Source: Pithys albifrons albifrons
Taxonomy: Eukaryota; Chordata; Aves; Passeriformes; Thamnophilidae
Reading direction: 5' to 3'
Assembly: GCF_047495875.1 (NCBI RefSeq)
Contig: NC_092497.1
Span: forward strand, 4,845,437 to 4,909,436
DNA: 64,000 nt
The translations under genes and the position numbers were made by a program. The notes below the pieces were generated by a model. That model ran no database searches, had not been told where the DNA came from, and worked only from the letters and a program-made list of their open reading frames with translations. Each line of letters begins with the position of its first letter. The stretch's first letter is position 1. Below, one piece after another: positions 51,031-62,511 of the stretch.

Positions 51031-51799
51031 TGTGTGGAGTTTAACAAGGGCAAGTGCTGGATTCTGCACCTGGGATGGGGCAGCCCCAGATGTACGGGAA
51101 TTACCCTCCAGACTGGGGAATGGCATGCCAGAAGGCAGTGCTGGGAAAGGGCCCTGGGGGTCCTTGTCAGTGGCTAGTTGGCCATGAGTCAGCAATGCCC
51201 TGGAGCCAGGTGGGACATCCCTGTCCTGGGAGGCATCAGGCCCAGCATGGCCAGCCAGGCGAGGGAGAGGATTGTCTCTCTCTGCTTGGTACTGGGCAGC
51301 CTCACCTGCAATATTGGGGCAGTTTAGGATCACACAATGTAAGGAAGATATGAAGCCATTAGAGAGTGTCCAAAGGAGGGCAATGAAGATGGGAAAGGGC
51401 CTGGAGGGGAAGTGTGTGAGGGCACTTGGTGTGTTCAGCTGGAGGAGACTGAGGGGAGACCTCACTGTTTTCACAACTTCCTTGGGAGGGGCAGAGGAGA
51501 GGCAAGTAGTTATCCCTTCTCTGGGGTGACCAGGGACAGGACCCAGTGAATGGCCTGGAGTTGTGTCAGGGGAGGTTTAGATTGGATGACAGAAAAAAGT
51601 TTTTCACCCAGAGGGTGGTTGGGCACTGAACAGGCTCCCCAGGGCAGTGGTCACAGCACCGAGGCTGACAGAGGTCAAGGAGCATTTGGACGATACTCTC
51701 ACACATATGGTAGAATTTTTGGGGTGTCCTGTGAAGGACCAGAAGTTGTACTCAGTGATCCTTGTGGGTTGCTTCCAACTCAGGATGTTCTATGATTCT
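51031..51799 (+). mobile_element. CR1 LINE 3' end, 0.77 kb
   Basis: Begins inside ORF2 ('gtgtggagtttaacaagggcaagtgctgg', in part, coding FNKGKCWILHLG). It continues through 'ggtttagattggatgacag', 'gtttttcacccagagggtggt', 'aggctccccagggcagtgg' and 'ttggacgatactctc', and ends 'aactcaggatgttctatgattct'. This is a GC-rich subfamily with the tail variant CAGGATGTTCTATGATTCT. The 163-codon antisense frame at 50983-51474 is not a gene. Confidence 0.9.
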
Positions 51800-54700
51800 A
51801 ACTGCTTAAAAACTACAATCATAGCACACAAATACAAAATAAAACAAATTAGACAGTGACCTTTTTTCAGAAAATACTGTTTTATCTAAAGTAGCTAAGG
51901 CAAAGCCCCAGGCAAGTGAGTACAAATTCAGACAGAGTAAGTCTGACAAGCCTTGCTCCTGAGGCTCTATGAACTCAGTACAAAACCTCTTACTAGCAAT
52001 AGCAATAATGTACTTACGGAACTGCAGTGCTGCAAAGTGATATTCACAATAACTCCATGAACTATTTTATTAGATTTAGGTTTCAGGAGGACAGTAACAA
52101 AAATTGCAGTCTAATATTTTAAATTTTTTATTACTTCTGAAATAGACATGAGAAATCCTGGGAAAACCCCATCTATAAGACAGAAGAAAGGAAAAAACTG
52201 GAGCCACATATAACCAAATAAATTTTACCTGATCAAGGACATTTCACACTGCTATCCCATGGTCAATTCTTCCTGGGGCAGAATTTCTTCTCTGGACAGC
52301 TTGTAATTGCCTGCAGCATTTTCTTATGGGCTTTTGCCTAGAGGTTTCTTTTCTTGGTCAACTTTTTTTTATGTAGCTGTTGCCTCAGGGACACTGTGAA
52401 GATAAATTAATTAAGGCTTGTAAAGCATTCAGATGGTATAATACAAAAGGCTAGACAAAATTCTTACCAAATAATGCAAGTAGGGTATATTAGGCCTATG
52501 GAATAAGGTTTCAGAAATATATTAGTGTGAGGCAGAGCTTGTGTTTCCCTGAATTACTCTGCATTAAAATTTGCTACTTTATAATCAGTTCTCCACACTG
52601 ACAATTGAGTAGCTAAGTGCTTTGGGGAGAGCATCATAACTAACTGGTGAATCATTTATTTACAAATAGTTTCTTCCTCTTGAGCAGCTGCAATGTTGAT
52701 TGATCTGAGACTCTCCATCAGACAGTGAGATAAACCAACAATCATTATGTGTTGCTCCAGAGCCTGTCAAAGTCAATGAATCTCTTAATTGACTTCCTTG
52801 GTCTTTGAAATAGCCTCTGTTTCTGTAATCTCTAGAAGCTGTCCAGAGACACTCCTCTAACTTTTTGCCTCTATTGGTCATCAACAAGAAAGAAGAGAAT
52901 CACTGAGAAACTTTTCATTTTCTCACTGTGCATGAAACCAACTGAGATATAATATTGCCTGGGAAATACTGGAGGCAGAAGTGGAGGTGAAACATGTATG
53001 TCTCAAGGGTCAGTGGCAGAACAAGTCCACTGTGAATTATCAATACAGCAAGTAACTTGGTAAAGCTGAGGAGAAAAGTAATTTTAATGAAAACATGTAC
53101 AGCCCTAGATAGTCAAACAGGTAATTCCAGGCACAACACAGAAGACATCACACAGTGGAAAGAATTACTTTTGAAATTACACATCTTTTCTTGATCTATT
53201 AATCTCAAAAAGGCCCTTTCTGACTCTGTGTCTTCTCATTTCTTTAAGATATATTGTATCCTTACCTTGAAGGTTTATCATTTTTTTGCTTGTTTGTAGG
53301 CATGATTCAGTTTTCCTACTTAATCACTTAAGTTTTGAAAGTCCGTTCATAAAGTGGAGAATTTGCAAGGGAATTTACTACTTTCTATTAAACTAGTTGA
53401 ATAATAAAAGGTATTTACAGAGCAGCAAGATGAGGAAGTATTGGATAGGAAAATAAAAAAATTATTCTGGAACTGATGCATCTTGTAAAAGGCCATGTCA
53501 CTGGAAATTAACTAGGTGGACTAATGCCATTATGCAGAATGAATTGACCAGGGCCATGATGGAAAATTTATTTTCTTGAAAGAGAAAAAAGCTCTGTGGG
53601 CACAGATGTAAAGATAATCTTTAACCTCATAGACCTTGAAAGAATATTTTGAAATCTAATTTCCCTTCTGCTTTGTATTCATAATATGTTTTAAGAGGTT
53701 ATTCAGTGCTGATCATTGTTTTATTCTTTGAAATTAAACCTTATGTTTTTGATATTATATGTCATTATTGGACAGGAGAGATTTTCTCAGGCCTTATGCA
53801 GCTGATGGTCGAAGTCTAAATTTTTCCAGTCATGGAAGAAATTAATCCTGTGAGCTACTTTATAAATTCCCAGCTCATGTGTCTCAATTGATACAAATAA
53901 GAGGGTAAAAATTTTCACTAAGTTTTCTGGAATGATATATGTGCTACTGGCTTGGACTTGGCAGATATTAATAACAAAGAATATACCTAAGATATTTGTT
54001 GCTTATTAGTCTTGAAACTGTAAGATCTAGATATATTAACTTCTTCTGGTGACCACTACTAATTATGTTATTTCTTAATTCCAGTAGCACCACAGCAACT
54101 GCTCCCATCTAACATTTTCTGATATGCAGGTCTGTGAACTGTTTATTTAAGTTAATTAATAATAAGCTATTCAAAGCTGCTTCAGTTTTATTTTAGTTGT
54201 TCATGTCTAATCCTTACTAGATTTATTAAAAAGTGGACTGTGTAATCAGGAAAAAAAAGTTAAATATTACCACATCAATAAAGAAATATCAGTACAATTA
54301 GGCCAACTTCTGAATCTTCTGTGATATTTGAAGTATTCTAAATTTAACTGTGCTAAAACAGTATGAAGGAAAAGATGGCACAGGAAAAGGGAGCTCTGAA
54401 CATCTTTAATGTATTAGATCTTATGTGTGGATGACTGAGGAGGAGACAGAAACCATCATTCAAAACCCTTTTATTCTGAGGTTAGACAGATCAAATAAAA
54501 TGAAATCAAGTGATACTTCAAGTAGAGATGCTATGAATTAAAAAGCTCCTGGCAAAGCACAGGATTTCTTAATAATTATGTGCGAGGTTAGAGACAAGAT
54601 AGGCCTTACCCCCAGATTTTTTAGAGTGTAGTTTTGTTTGCTTTTTACCAGCTATTCAGTTAGGTAGTGTAGACAGAGCTCAGCTGGTATAAGAAATACT

Positions 54701-55790
54701 CACTTTAATGTTGCACCAGTTGATTTATTCACAATCATTTGTTCATATCTTAATATTCTGAAAAGTGCTGACATAAGCAAGATCTGAAGAAATTATGAGG
54801 TTTTTTCCCAGGGCAGTTATACTCCGAAACATATGAGACCCATCCTCATATTTCATAACTTTGTTGCATATATGCCCAAATTTTCTTATTTCAGAGGTAA
54901 GTATAAACTTATCTGACTTACTGTTTCAGTTTACAATTATTTTGTATGTAGTACTCAGTAATTATGAAATGATTGTGTATTTGGTGTTTTTATTATACTG
55001 TTGTTGATTAGTGCACATTGTTATTTAAATTCAGTTAATCTTAGAAGCTGTAAATTGAAAGAAACTGTCAGCTTTGGAGAAAATGTCTCTATTCAGCACC
55101 TGAAGGAAAATAGCTTCATAGTTTAAGGCTCTGAATGCTGATACAGATTGCTTTCTTCATGAATTTTTTTTAAAAAAAATATGTCAAAAGGTTTGAGCAA
55201 ACAATTCTTATTTAAGAAGGAGTAAAAGGCTGATCATGAGTTGGTGACTTTTAATTCACTTTATCTGAAGATGTCCAAATTTTAAATCCAGGTAAATATA
55301 CATTAAACTTGATCAAAATGTGTACCAGGAAGGTCATGTTGCGTATACATGGTAGATTTATATGATTTGACATACCTTTTTGTCTGTTTCCCTCCATTGG
55401 CTGAAAGAGGAGGTAAATAGTATCCATAATCCAGATAAAGCATGTTAATCAGATATTTTAAATTATTAGATGACTTAATGGAAAAAAATATTTTAAGACA
55501 GAGAGCAATTTGCTAAGAATTCCATCCTATTAGGAGGCAGGAGATTGTTTTCATACTTTGCACACAAGCACTCCCAATCTTTATCGCAAATATCACTCTG
55601 CTGTCATAAATAGACCTGATACATGGATGAAAATCCAAACACCTGCTTAGCTCTAACAAGTATGATACCTTCCATATCAGCTGAATTAACTTCCCTGTCT
55701 TAGTAAGAGGTCTTTCAGAGTCATCATTTCTATTCTGGTGGGGGTCCATTTAATCCAGTTTTAATCATATGAAGAAGGTATAGATATGTT
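51800..55790. other. Unassigned non-coding DNA, about 4 kb
   Basis: AT-rich. No mobile element, ORF of interest or RNA gene recognised. Confidence 0.5.
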
Positions 55791-56370
55791 TGTCATAGTT
55801 TAACTTCATCTGGAAACTCAGCCCCACAGCTGCTTGCTCACTCCCCTTGTGCTGTGCTTCAAGGAGAGAATTGGGAGAGAGAAAATGAGAAAATCTGTGG
55901 GTTAAGAGAAAGACATTTTAACAGATAAAGCAAAAAACCAAGCACATAAACAAAGCAAAGCAATCAATTCGTTCAATATTTCCCATGGGCAGATAGGTCT
56001 CCAACTTTTCCCAGGAGCACAGGGCTCCGTCACACATGACAGTGGATTTGGGAAGACAAGCACCATCAGTCTGAACAACACCTCTCATCTTCCTTATTCC
56101 CCCAGATTTATATGCTGAATTGTTGTAATATCTCTTGTAGTCACTTGGGGTAAGCTGTCCCAGCTGTGTCCCCTCCCATTTTCTTGTACAACTCCAGCCT
56201 ACTGGTTGTCATGGTGGTAAGAGAAGCAGGAAAGGCCTTGACCCTATGAAAGCACTCTTGGGCAGAAACTTCCCTGAATCATCAACACCATTTCTTGCAC
56301 AAAGCCAGAATATACCCCCACACCAGCTACTGTGAAGAAAATTAACTCTATGACAGTCAAAACTAGCACA
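55791..56370 (-). mobile_element. 3' LTR of the defective provirus
   Basis: Reads on the minus strand from TGTGCTAGTTTTGAC (at 56370) to AACTATGACA (at 55791). Contains 'gttaattttcttcacagtagctgg', a TATAAAT box (56106-56112 on the complement), 'ctgcccatgggaaa' and 'ttaaactatgaca' at its 3' end. Immediately upstream in the minus sense is a purine-rich stretch (complement of 56371-56389, about AAGGGGTGGAGAA) that fits a polypurine tract. Confidence 0.8.
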
Positions 56371-57369
56371 TTCTCCACCCCTTATTCCTTATCACTTACG
56401 TCATGCTCAGGTCCTACACCAGCCAATACAACCTCATTAACCTCCCCCCATTCCCATCTTTTGATGTCGTCTACAGGTGTCATTCCCTTAGTCTATGGAT
56501 CACCTTTGAAAAAAATGCTCATTGAGTACATTTAGTCTATGCTTATGGGCTCCATCTGTGATGGTGGTGACTCTGGATGGGACAGGTTGTGTGTTGTGTG
56601 GAGTTATTGGACACCAAAGCCAGCTCAGGTGGGGTCACTGCAGCACTTTTACTGTAGTGAGAAGTGTCCTTCATTAGAAGGTCACTCCTCTTATAGTATT
56701 TCATGCAACATGCAACTCAAATCCTCAGTTACAGCAATTTAAAGACATTTTCATTACAATCCCAACCCCTGGTTTCTTTGTAGCAGACCATCAGGTTTAA
56801 CACTGCTATGAACTCTTCCCCTTACCCTTGCTCTGGTTAACTAATCCCCAGACTGCAGATCCTAAAGTTCAAACCTGCTCCAAGTGGAACCTTAAACCAA
56901 AGCCTTTTCAGGGGCTCATACACTGTGTTGTAGACTTATCCACAGTCACAGCTGATTTGAGTTGCTCAGGTTCCAGAGTAACCTAATCCATGTGCCACAT
57001 GTGGTTTAGGGTGCCCTATTCACATGTGGACTCGTTCACAAGTCACAGTCAAGCTCAAACTGGAGTTCCAGCCTATCCAGTAGAGCAGCACAGGCATAGC
57101 ATTGATGCCCTGGCCCTCTGCCAGCCCAGACACATCACCATTACTGTTATCAGAATGCTCCCAGGCACAGCAGAGGGAAGTAGTAAGTAACACAGCAGTA
57201 CAGCAAGCAGCGCAGGCAAAAAAAACAGCAACACTAGACTCTAAGAAACAGTAAGGGAAGCAAGCACCATGGCTAACACAGAAGCCTGCCAGCTCACACC
57301 TAAGCAGCCCTAACAGCTATACATTTGACCTACACTTCCCAACAAATGTCATTACCTCGAACACTCTGA
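56371..57369 (-). other. Non-coding interior of the defective provirus
   Basis: About 1 kb between the two LTRs. No retroviral protein motif was seen in any frame. It probably represents leader sequence next to the primer binding site, plus a scrambled remainder. A polypurine-like block abuts the 3' LTR. Confidence 0.5.
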
Positions 57370-57387
57370 GGCCCATGTTGGGCACCA
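57370..57387 (-). promoter_or_regulatory. Retroviral primer binding site, tRNA-Lys type
   Basis: The minus strand reads TGGTGCCCAACATGGGCC. It agrees at 15 of 18 positions with the standard primer binding site complementary to tRNA-Lys(1,2). Two of the three differences are C-to-T or G-to-A at CpG positions, as expected of methylation decay. It lies just downstream of the LTR end, with about 8 bases between. Confidence 0.72.
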
Positions 57388-57395
57388 AAAAGGAC

Positions 57396-57568
57396 TGTTG
57401 TGCTTTGACCTCAGACGGAAACTAAACTACACAGTTTTTGCTCCCCTTCTCCACCAAGTGGAATGGGGATGAGAATGAGAAAAACAGCAAAATTTGTGGG
57501 TTGAGATAAAGACGGTTGAATGGACAGAAAAGAAAGGGATGATGATGATAATAATAATAAAGATTTTG

Positions 57569-57616
<48 letters not shown>

Positions 57617-57998
57617 AAGGTGTTAGAATACACAAAATAAATGATGCACATTGCATTTGTTAACCAGCTGCCAGCCAATACCCAGTCAGTTCACAAACAG
57701 CAGCTCCTGTTCAACTTTCTCCCACTTTATATACTGAGCATGATGCCATATGGTGTCACAGTATCTCTTTGGCTAGTCTGGGACAGCTGTCCCAGCTCTG
57801 TCTCCTTCCAAATAGTTGTGCCCCCTCAGCCTACTCACTGGAAGGGCAGTATGAGTATCTGAAGAATCCTTGATCACTGTTTCACAACATCTAAATTATT
57901 GGTATGTTATCAACATTATTCTCATCTTAAAGCCAAACCACAGCACTGAATCACCTGCTGGCCAGAAAATTAACTCTATCCCAGCTGAAACCAGGAAA
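57396..57998 (-). mobile_element. 5' LTR of the defective provirus, with internal microsatellite
   Basis: On the minus strand it begins near 57998 with 'cctggtttcagctgggatag', typical of this avian LTR group. It has a TATA box (57726-57733 on the complement) after 'tgctcagtatataaa', and ends ACAACA at 57396. Its 3' third is disrupted by ATG/AAT, CA and TA microsatellites (57537-57616). Confidence 0.78.
57537..57616. repeat. Compound microsatellite inside the 5' LTR: (GAT)n(AAT)n ... (CA)n(TA)n
   Basis: GAT/AAT units at about 57537-57561, CA at about 57574-57600 and TA at 57600-57616. The arrays sit within LTR sequence and so arose after its insertion, or came with a variant copy. Confidence 0.95.
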
Positions 57999-59214
57999 CT
58001 AGTCTCCCTCTTTCCTGGATAAGAGGATTTCTAGGATCTTTCTAAGCATTTCTAGGATATAACTCCTGATGCTGGAGATCATTTGTTCACTTGTGTTACC
58101 TATCTCTAGAAAACCTATTTCATGGTTTATTTACATGACAAAACTAGATTGATTCTCTAAAATTTATAAAGCCAAATAAATTCCCCTTAAGTTAACATGA
58201 CCACTTATCAGGAGATGCTAAAAGTGATATGTTTTACATTAAAAAATGGAGCTAAAACTGTTGTGATATGGAGTTACTTGTGATACCATGATTTCATTGA
58301 TTTAATTTAAATTATTTTAAAAGTCCATTGCATTTTCATATAAACCCACATTGGCTCAGAACTTCCTCATGAAAACCCATTTATCTGTCTTCTGTCAGTT
58401 CCTTTTATTTCTTACACTTCAGATTCTCAAGGGCAACATTGCCATTTGTCTTTGTGATTTAAAACTTCCCAAGGTGTCATCACCAAAATACTGCTACCTA
58501 AAGAAATCATAATCTCTGAAAATTTTCCAGCAATTTGTTTACTTTCCTTTGTTTCTTGCAACTAAAGCAAAAATCTATGCTTTTACACATGACAATTTAT
58601 TCATATCTCATTCATTTTCAATCTGTTACATAGCCTGTAGTCCCCTTTTTTTTGTTTAATGTTTTTTGGGTTTTTTTTTAAAGATGAACGTGACAAAGAC
58701 TTTGAATAGAAAGTTGTAAAGGAACTAATGTGGTAAAAGGGAAATGCTTCTGTAGTGTAGGAGGGGAGGAAGTATTGGTGATAAACTACCAGTTTCACTC
58801 TCTCTCTTGCAAATTGCATTACCTTTTTCCCCCTTAATACCACAGCACCACTGAGTAGGTCTCTGACACAATGACTGCATTATCCAGTGATGGAAGAAGC
58901 AACTATTATTGGTCCATGTTGCTGCATTTGACAAGGGGCAGCTATAATTTTACTTTGTGTGTGTGTTTCACCTGCAGCCTTTCTGAGAGCACTCATCTGT
59001 ATGCACGGAGGCTGAGAGCCAGGCGAGCACACGTCCTGCCCCCATCCACGGCATGTCACAATGGCAGCACCTAGGAAATGCATTAATATTTATGGGAAGT
59101 GAACACAAAGAAATCAAAGCATCTCTGTCTGGCTCTCAATTTATTCCAATTTTTATAAATTTAATTTAGGAGAAACTTTTGGAGGGATAAACCCTGCAAG
59201 AGTTACAGTGAGAC
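57999..59214. other. Unassigned non-coding DNA between two ERV remnants
   Basis: Contains a T/G tract at 58644-58680. The segment 58890-59070 is more GC-balanced than its neighbours and may be functional non-coding DNA, but nothing in it is diagnostic. Confidence 0.45.
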
Positions 59215-60655
59215 AGGAATGCATGGGCATTCCTGGGGGCTGTAAGTTTCTGGAGAATGCATATTCCAGAATACAGCCAAATCATGAGCCCTCTCTACCT
59301 AGTGACTTGTAAGAATGAGTTCCAATTGGGGACCGAACAGCAAGCTATTAAAAGATCAAACAAGAGATTGCACATGCTGTGACTCTTGGACCAGTCCAGA
59401 CAGGACTAGATGTGAAAGATGTACTTTATTCTGCAGCTGGAGATAATGGTCCTTCTTGGAGCCTCTGGCACTCCACTTCTTGGAGTGTCTGGTGAGGCCA
59501 GAGGCCGACCAGTCGGATTCTGGAGTCAAGGCTACAGAGGATCTGAAGCCAACCACAGCCCTACAGAGAAAGAGATCCTAGCAGCTTAGGAGGGGATACA
59601 AGCAGCCTCAGTGGTAACTGACACAGAAGCACAGCTTCTCCTAGCACCCCAACTACCAGTGCTGAACTGGATGTTTAAACAGAAGGTGCCCTCCACGCAT
59701 CATGCTGCTAATACTACATGGAGTAAGTGGATTTCTCTGATCACACAGCGTGCCTGAATTGTAAAACCAAGTCTCCCTGGAATCCTTGAGATCATAACAA
59801 ATTGGGCTGAAGGTGAGAACTTCAGTCTGGCAGATGAAGAGTAAGGAGAACAGGTGAAGTGGGCTGAGGAAGTTCCACCATACAGTCAGTTGCCTGAAGA
59901 AGCATCATGTTATGCCCTTTTCACTGGTTGTTCCTATCGCATAGCAGGGAAAACCCAAAAGTGGAAAGCAGCTGTTTGGAGACCCACTCAACAAGTAGCA
60001 GAGGCTGTTGAAAGAAAAGGTGAATTGAGTCAATTTGCAGAGCTCAAAGCCCTTCAATTGGCCCTGGAGATTGCTGAACAAGAGTATTGGCCGAGACTTT
60101 ACCTCTACACTGACTCGTGGGTGATAGCCAATGCCCTATGGGGATAGCTAGACCAATGGAAGAAGACTAGCGGGAAGCATGGTGGGAAACCCACCTGAAC
60201 TGCTGATATATGGCAAGATATTGCCACACAGATAGAGAAATTAACTGTGAAAACTTGCCATGTAGGTGCCCATGTGCCCAAATATTGAGCTAATGAGGAA
60301 AATCACAAAAACAAACAGGCAGACAAAGCTGCACAAGTTAAGGTGGCACATGTAGATCTGGACTGGGAACATAAGGGAGAGTTGTTCCTGGCTCGATCGG
60401 TCCACGACACCTCAGGCCATCAAGGCAGAGATGCCATCTGTAGGTGGGCACAAGACTGAGGGGGATTTAACTATGGACACTATTTCCCAGGTTATCTATG
60501 GCTGTGACACATGTGCCACAATTAAACAAGCCAAAAGAGTGAAGCCCATATGATATGGTGGACGGTGGGTCAAATGCAGATATGGTGAGGCTTGGCAAGA
60601 TGATTAGATCACACTGCACAGACTTACCAAGGTAAACGTTATGGTGGAAGGAGGA
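59215..60655 (+). pseudogene. pol: ERV pol remnant: end of RT, RNase H, integrase N-terminus
   Basis: Pol polyprotein relic, broken by many stops and shifts. The RT thumb/connection is visible at about 59225-59350 (FLGAVSFWRMHIPEYSQ). RNase H follows at about 59854-60370 with the stretches AELKALQLAL (near 60037) and YTDSWVIANALWG (60106-60144, then a stop), and the QAD of the last motif near 60320. The first RNase H acidic position, expected in a TDGS context, reads TGCS near 59929, so the active site is broken. The integrase zinc-binding start is near 60405 (HDTSGHQGRD) and, after a frameshift, GCDTC near 60500; all four His/Cys ligands are still legible. Similarity stops near 60650, so the integrase core and any env are deleted. 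Its + orientation and closeness to the family B LTR indicate one former provirus. Confidence 0.88.
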
Positions 60656-60660
60656 AGAGG

Positions 60661-61168
60661 TGTCATCAACTAAAGAGATATTTCATATCATCTGATGTCA
60701 AATCAAGTATAAATACAGTGGAGGAGGAGTTATCTCTGGGTCTTTTGCTTATGGCCATGGTAGTGAGTGGACCTGCTTTCTTGTCCTATGAGGACTAGGC
60801 CTCACTCCTGCTTACTGCTAGTTTGCAGCTCTTTTGGTTCAGGAAAGTAAACATTTCTATTGTTAATCTCTTCTTTTTCCTTGCTGGATGTTTCTCAAGT
60901 GTTTTTGTGAGTCTGGGTGGTTAAATCTGTATTACTGGATGGGTGACTCGGAGTGGATTTATTGTTGTTTCTTTTTGCCTTTATATGTATATGTGTTATT
61001 TTGCATTTGGCTTTTAATTTACCCTCTTCTGAGTAGATATAAAACCCTTGCCATTTGAAGTTTTAATTCTAGGGGTTTTTTTCCTTCCCTCACTTTCTGT
61101 TGTGGGGCCGGTTGTGCTCTCTGACCCTGTAGTAGGTATTTGACATTTTGCCAGGTCAGCCTACCACA
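60661..61168 (+). mobile_element. ERV LTR, family B, copy 4, lacking its first ~125 bp
   Basis: Aligns with 6646-7235 from 'catca.ct.aa' through 'agatatttcatatcatctgatgt', a central 'gggtggttaaatctg..tta.tg' block, a T/C-rich 3' third and the end 'gacattttgccaggtcagcctaccaca'. The usual TGTGG start and the following ~125 bp are absent. Directly before it lies a purine-rich block (60643-60660) that resembles a polypurine tract. The start may therefore be a true short-U3 LTR boundary, or the deletion junction with pol. Confidence 0.8.
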
Positions 61169-62095
61169 ACATATGTGATATTCCCTTGTAATTTAGAAAT
61201 TTCTTGCTGATTTCTCTCTGGTGACTTCATGATTTTCTCCACCTTTTGAAAATTTAACAGTAACTTGTCATTTTTAACCTTTCTTTCAATAAAAAGCCAT
61301 TTAGTAAATGCTTTCTCCCCATAACGAATCTCTGTTTCTTAATTAGGAGGTAAAAGGATACCCTCTTTCTCTTAAAGTCCAGAGATCAGTTTGGGAGAGC
61401 CAGGCTATGAGTCTATATATATGAAGGTCTACTTTTGTACATGAAACTATCCCAGAACTTCACAGTAAATCATATTTTCCCTTCCCATAACAAGACATAC
61501 AGAATGACCAAGAAGTCTGTGTATTTTTTAGTGCCCCGGATACTTCCTTCATCTTTCTTTCTATTCACTCCTGTGCTGTCTGCAGAAGATACTGGAGTTG
61601 AAATATTTCCTGTGGATAAGTAGAATTAATACAATTCCCAGTATGGGATGTCTGAAGCGTCATCTAACAGTTAAACACTGAAGTGCTGTGGTTTTATCCA
61701 TGTGAACACTCCCAATTACCATTTGTTTTTTGTTGTTTCTCTTGGTTTGTTTTGAGTTTTTTTAAAACTAATCTGTTGCACCATTGAGGCTTTGACCTTG
61801 GGGATCTGAGTGGCTAATGAATCACCAAAACTCTTAAGGTGAGCAAATAATCTTCTACAGACAGCTGTACAGCCATAACAGGAAAAGTGATGATTCATGC
61901 AAGGAATTACTTTCTCACTCAGTCAACAGAGCAGGGGTTTAGAAATTGGGTTCAAGTCCTTTGTCTCATCTCTGTGTCACTGAGTCCCCTCCTGCCCTGT
62001 AAATCAATGGTAAATTTTGCAAAACAAGGACTATCTCTTTCCATGTGACAGCCACAATGTGTGGAGGTAAAAGGCTTATCAAAAGATGATGAATT
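61169..62095. other. Unassigned non-coding DNA
   Basis: AT-rich, with a T/G tract at 61723-61766. Nothing else recognised. Confidence 0.5.
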
Positions 62096-62480
62096 TTGTT
62101 TATTGTAAGAAAACAGGTCATGTCTCCTTTAACTATAAGTAAATAAAGGCAACTGGGCAGGCTTCTTCCCCTAAATGTGGCCATTTCCTCACACTCAGTC
62201 ACATAAAGAGGGCAATGCTCACACTATAACTCATGATGGCAGCTCCTATATTACCTATGTGATATTTGTGGAAAGGGACTGGGCAAAGCACGATGTACCA
62301 CATAGATTCTCCTGGTTGGCATATAGAGTGGAAAATTTTCTATGCCTTGGAGTACCACAAAAGAACCTGGACAGGTGGGCAAAGCTGTGGTACGGAATAG
62401 AAACTGGGGCCAAGGAAGACAGTACAAGCTGTTGCCAATACTCTGCTCCTGTGCCCAGAGATAAAAGTCTATTTCAATAG
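62075..62480 (+). pseudogene. Possible retroviral gag relic (low confidence)
   Basis: Near 62090-62130 one frame reads FVYCKKTGHVSFNYK. It keeps the second Cys and the GH of a CCHC zinc knuckle, but has Phe and Tyr in place of the first and last Cys. Downstream, an open frame (62175-62480, 101 codons) contains RFSWLAYRVENFLCLGVPQ, which is rich in Trp and aromatic residues, as retroviral gag proteins often are. The order (knuckle before a gag-like body) is not normal for one gene. This may be two pieces, a rearranged element, or chance. No database match was possible. Confidence 0.3.
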
Positions 62481-62511
62481 TTTTCTGGTCAGGTACCTTT
62501 CAAAACTGTGG

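Larger units (their letters stand above)
55791..57998 (-). mobile_element. Defective ERVL-type provirus with both LTRs and a 1-kb non-coding interior
   Basis: Minus-strand order from right to left: 5' LTR (57396-57998), primer binding site (57370-57387), about 1 kb of interior (56371-57369), then 3' LTR (55791-56370). No gag, pol or env reading frame was recognised in the interior, so the coding body is deleted. The two LTRs share family landmarks (atagagttaattttct, a mid-LTR TATA box, a 3' third ending in a purine/pyrimidine-rich block). They differ far more than two copies of one provirus usually do. Flanking 5-bp sequences (ATGTT left, CTAGT right) do not match. This suggests recombination between two related elements. 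Confidence 0.75.

Noticed and set aside
50983..51474. 163-codon minus-strand frame
   Set aside because: Antisense to a CR1 copy on the + strand; GC-rich repeat sequence gives open frames on both strands.
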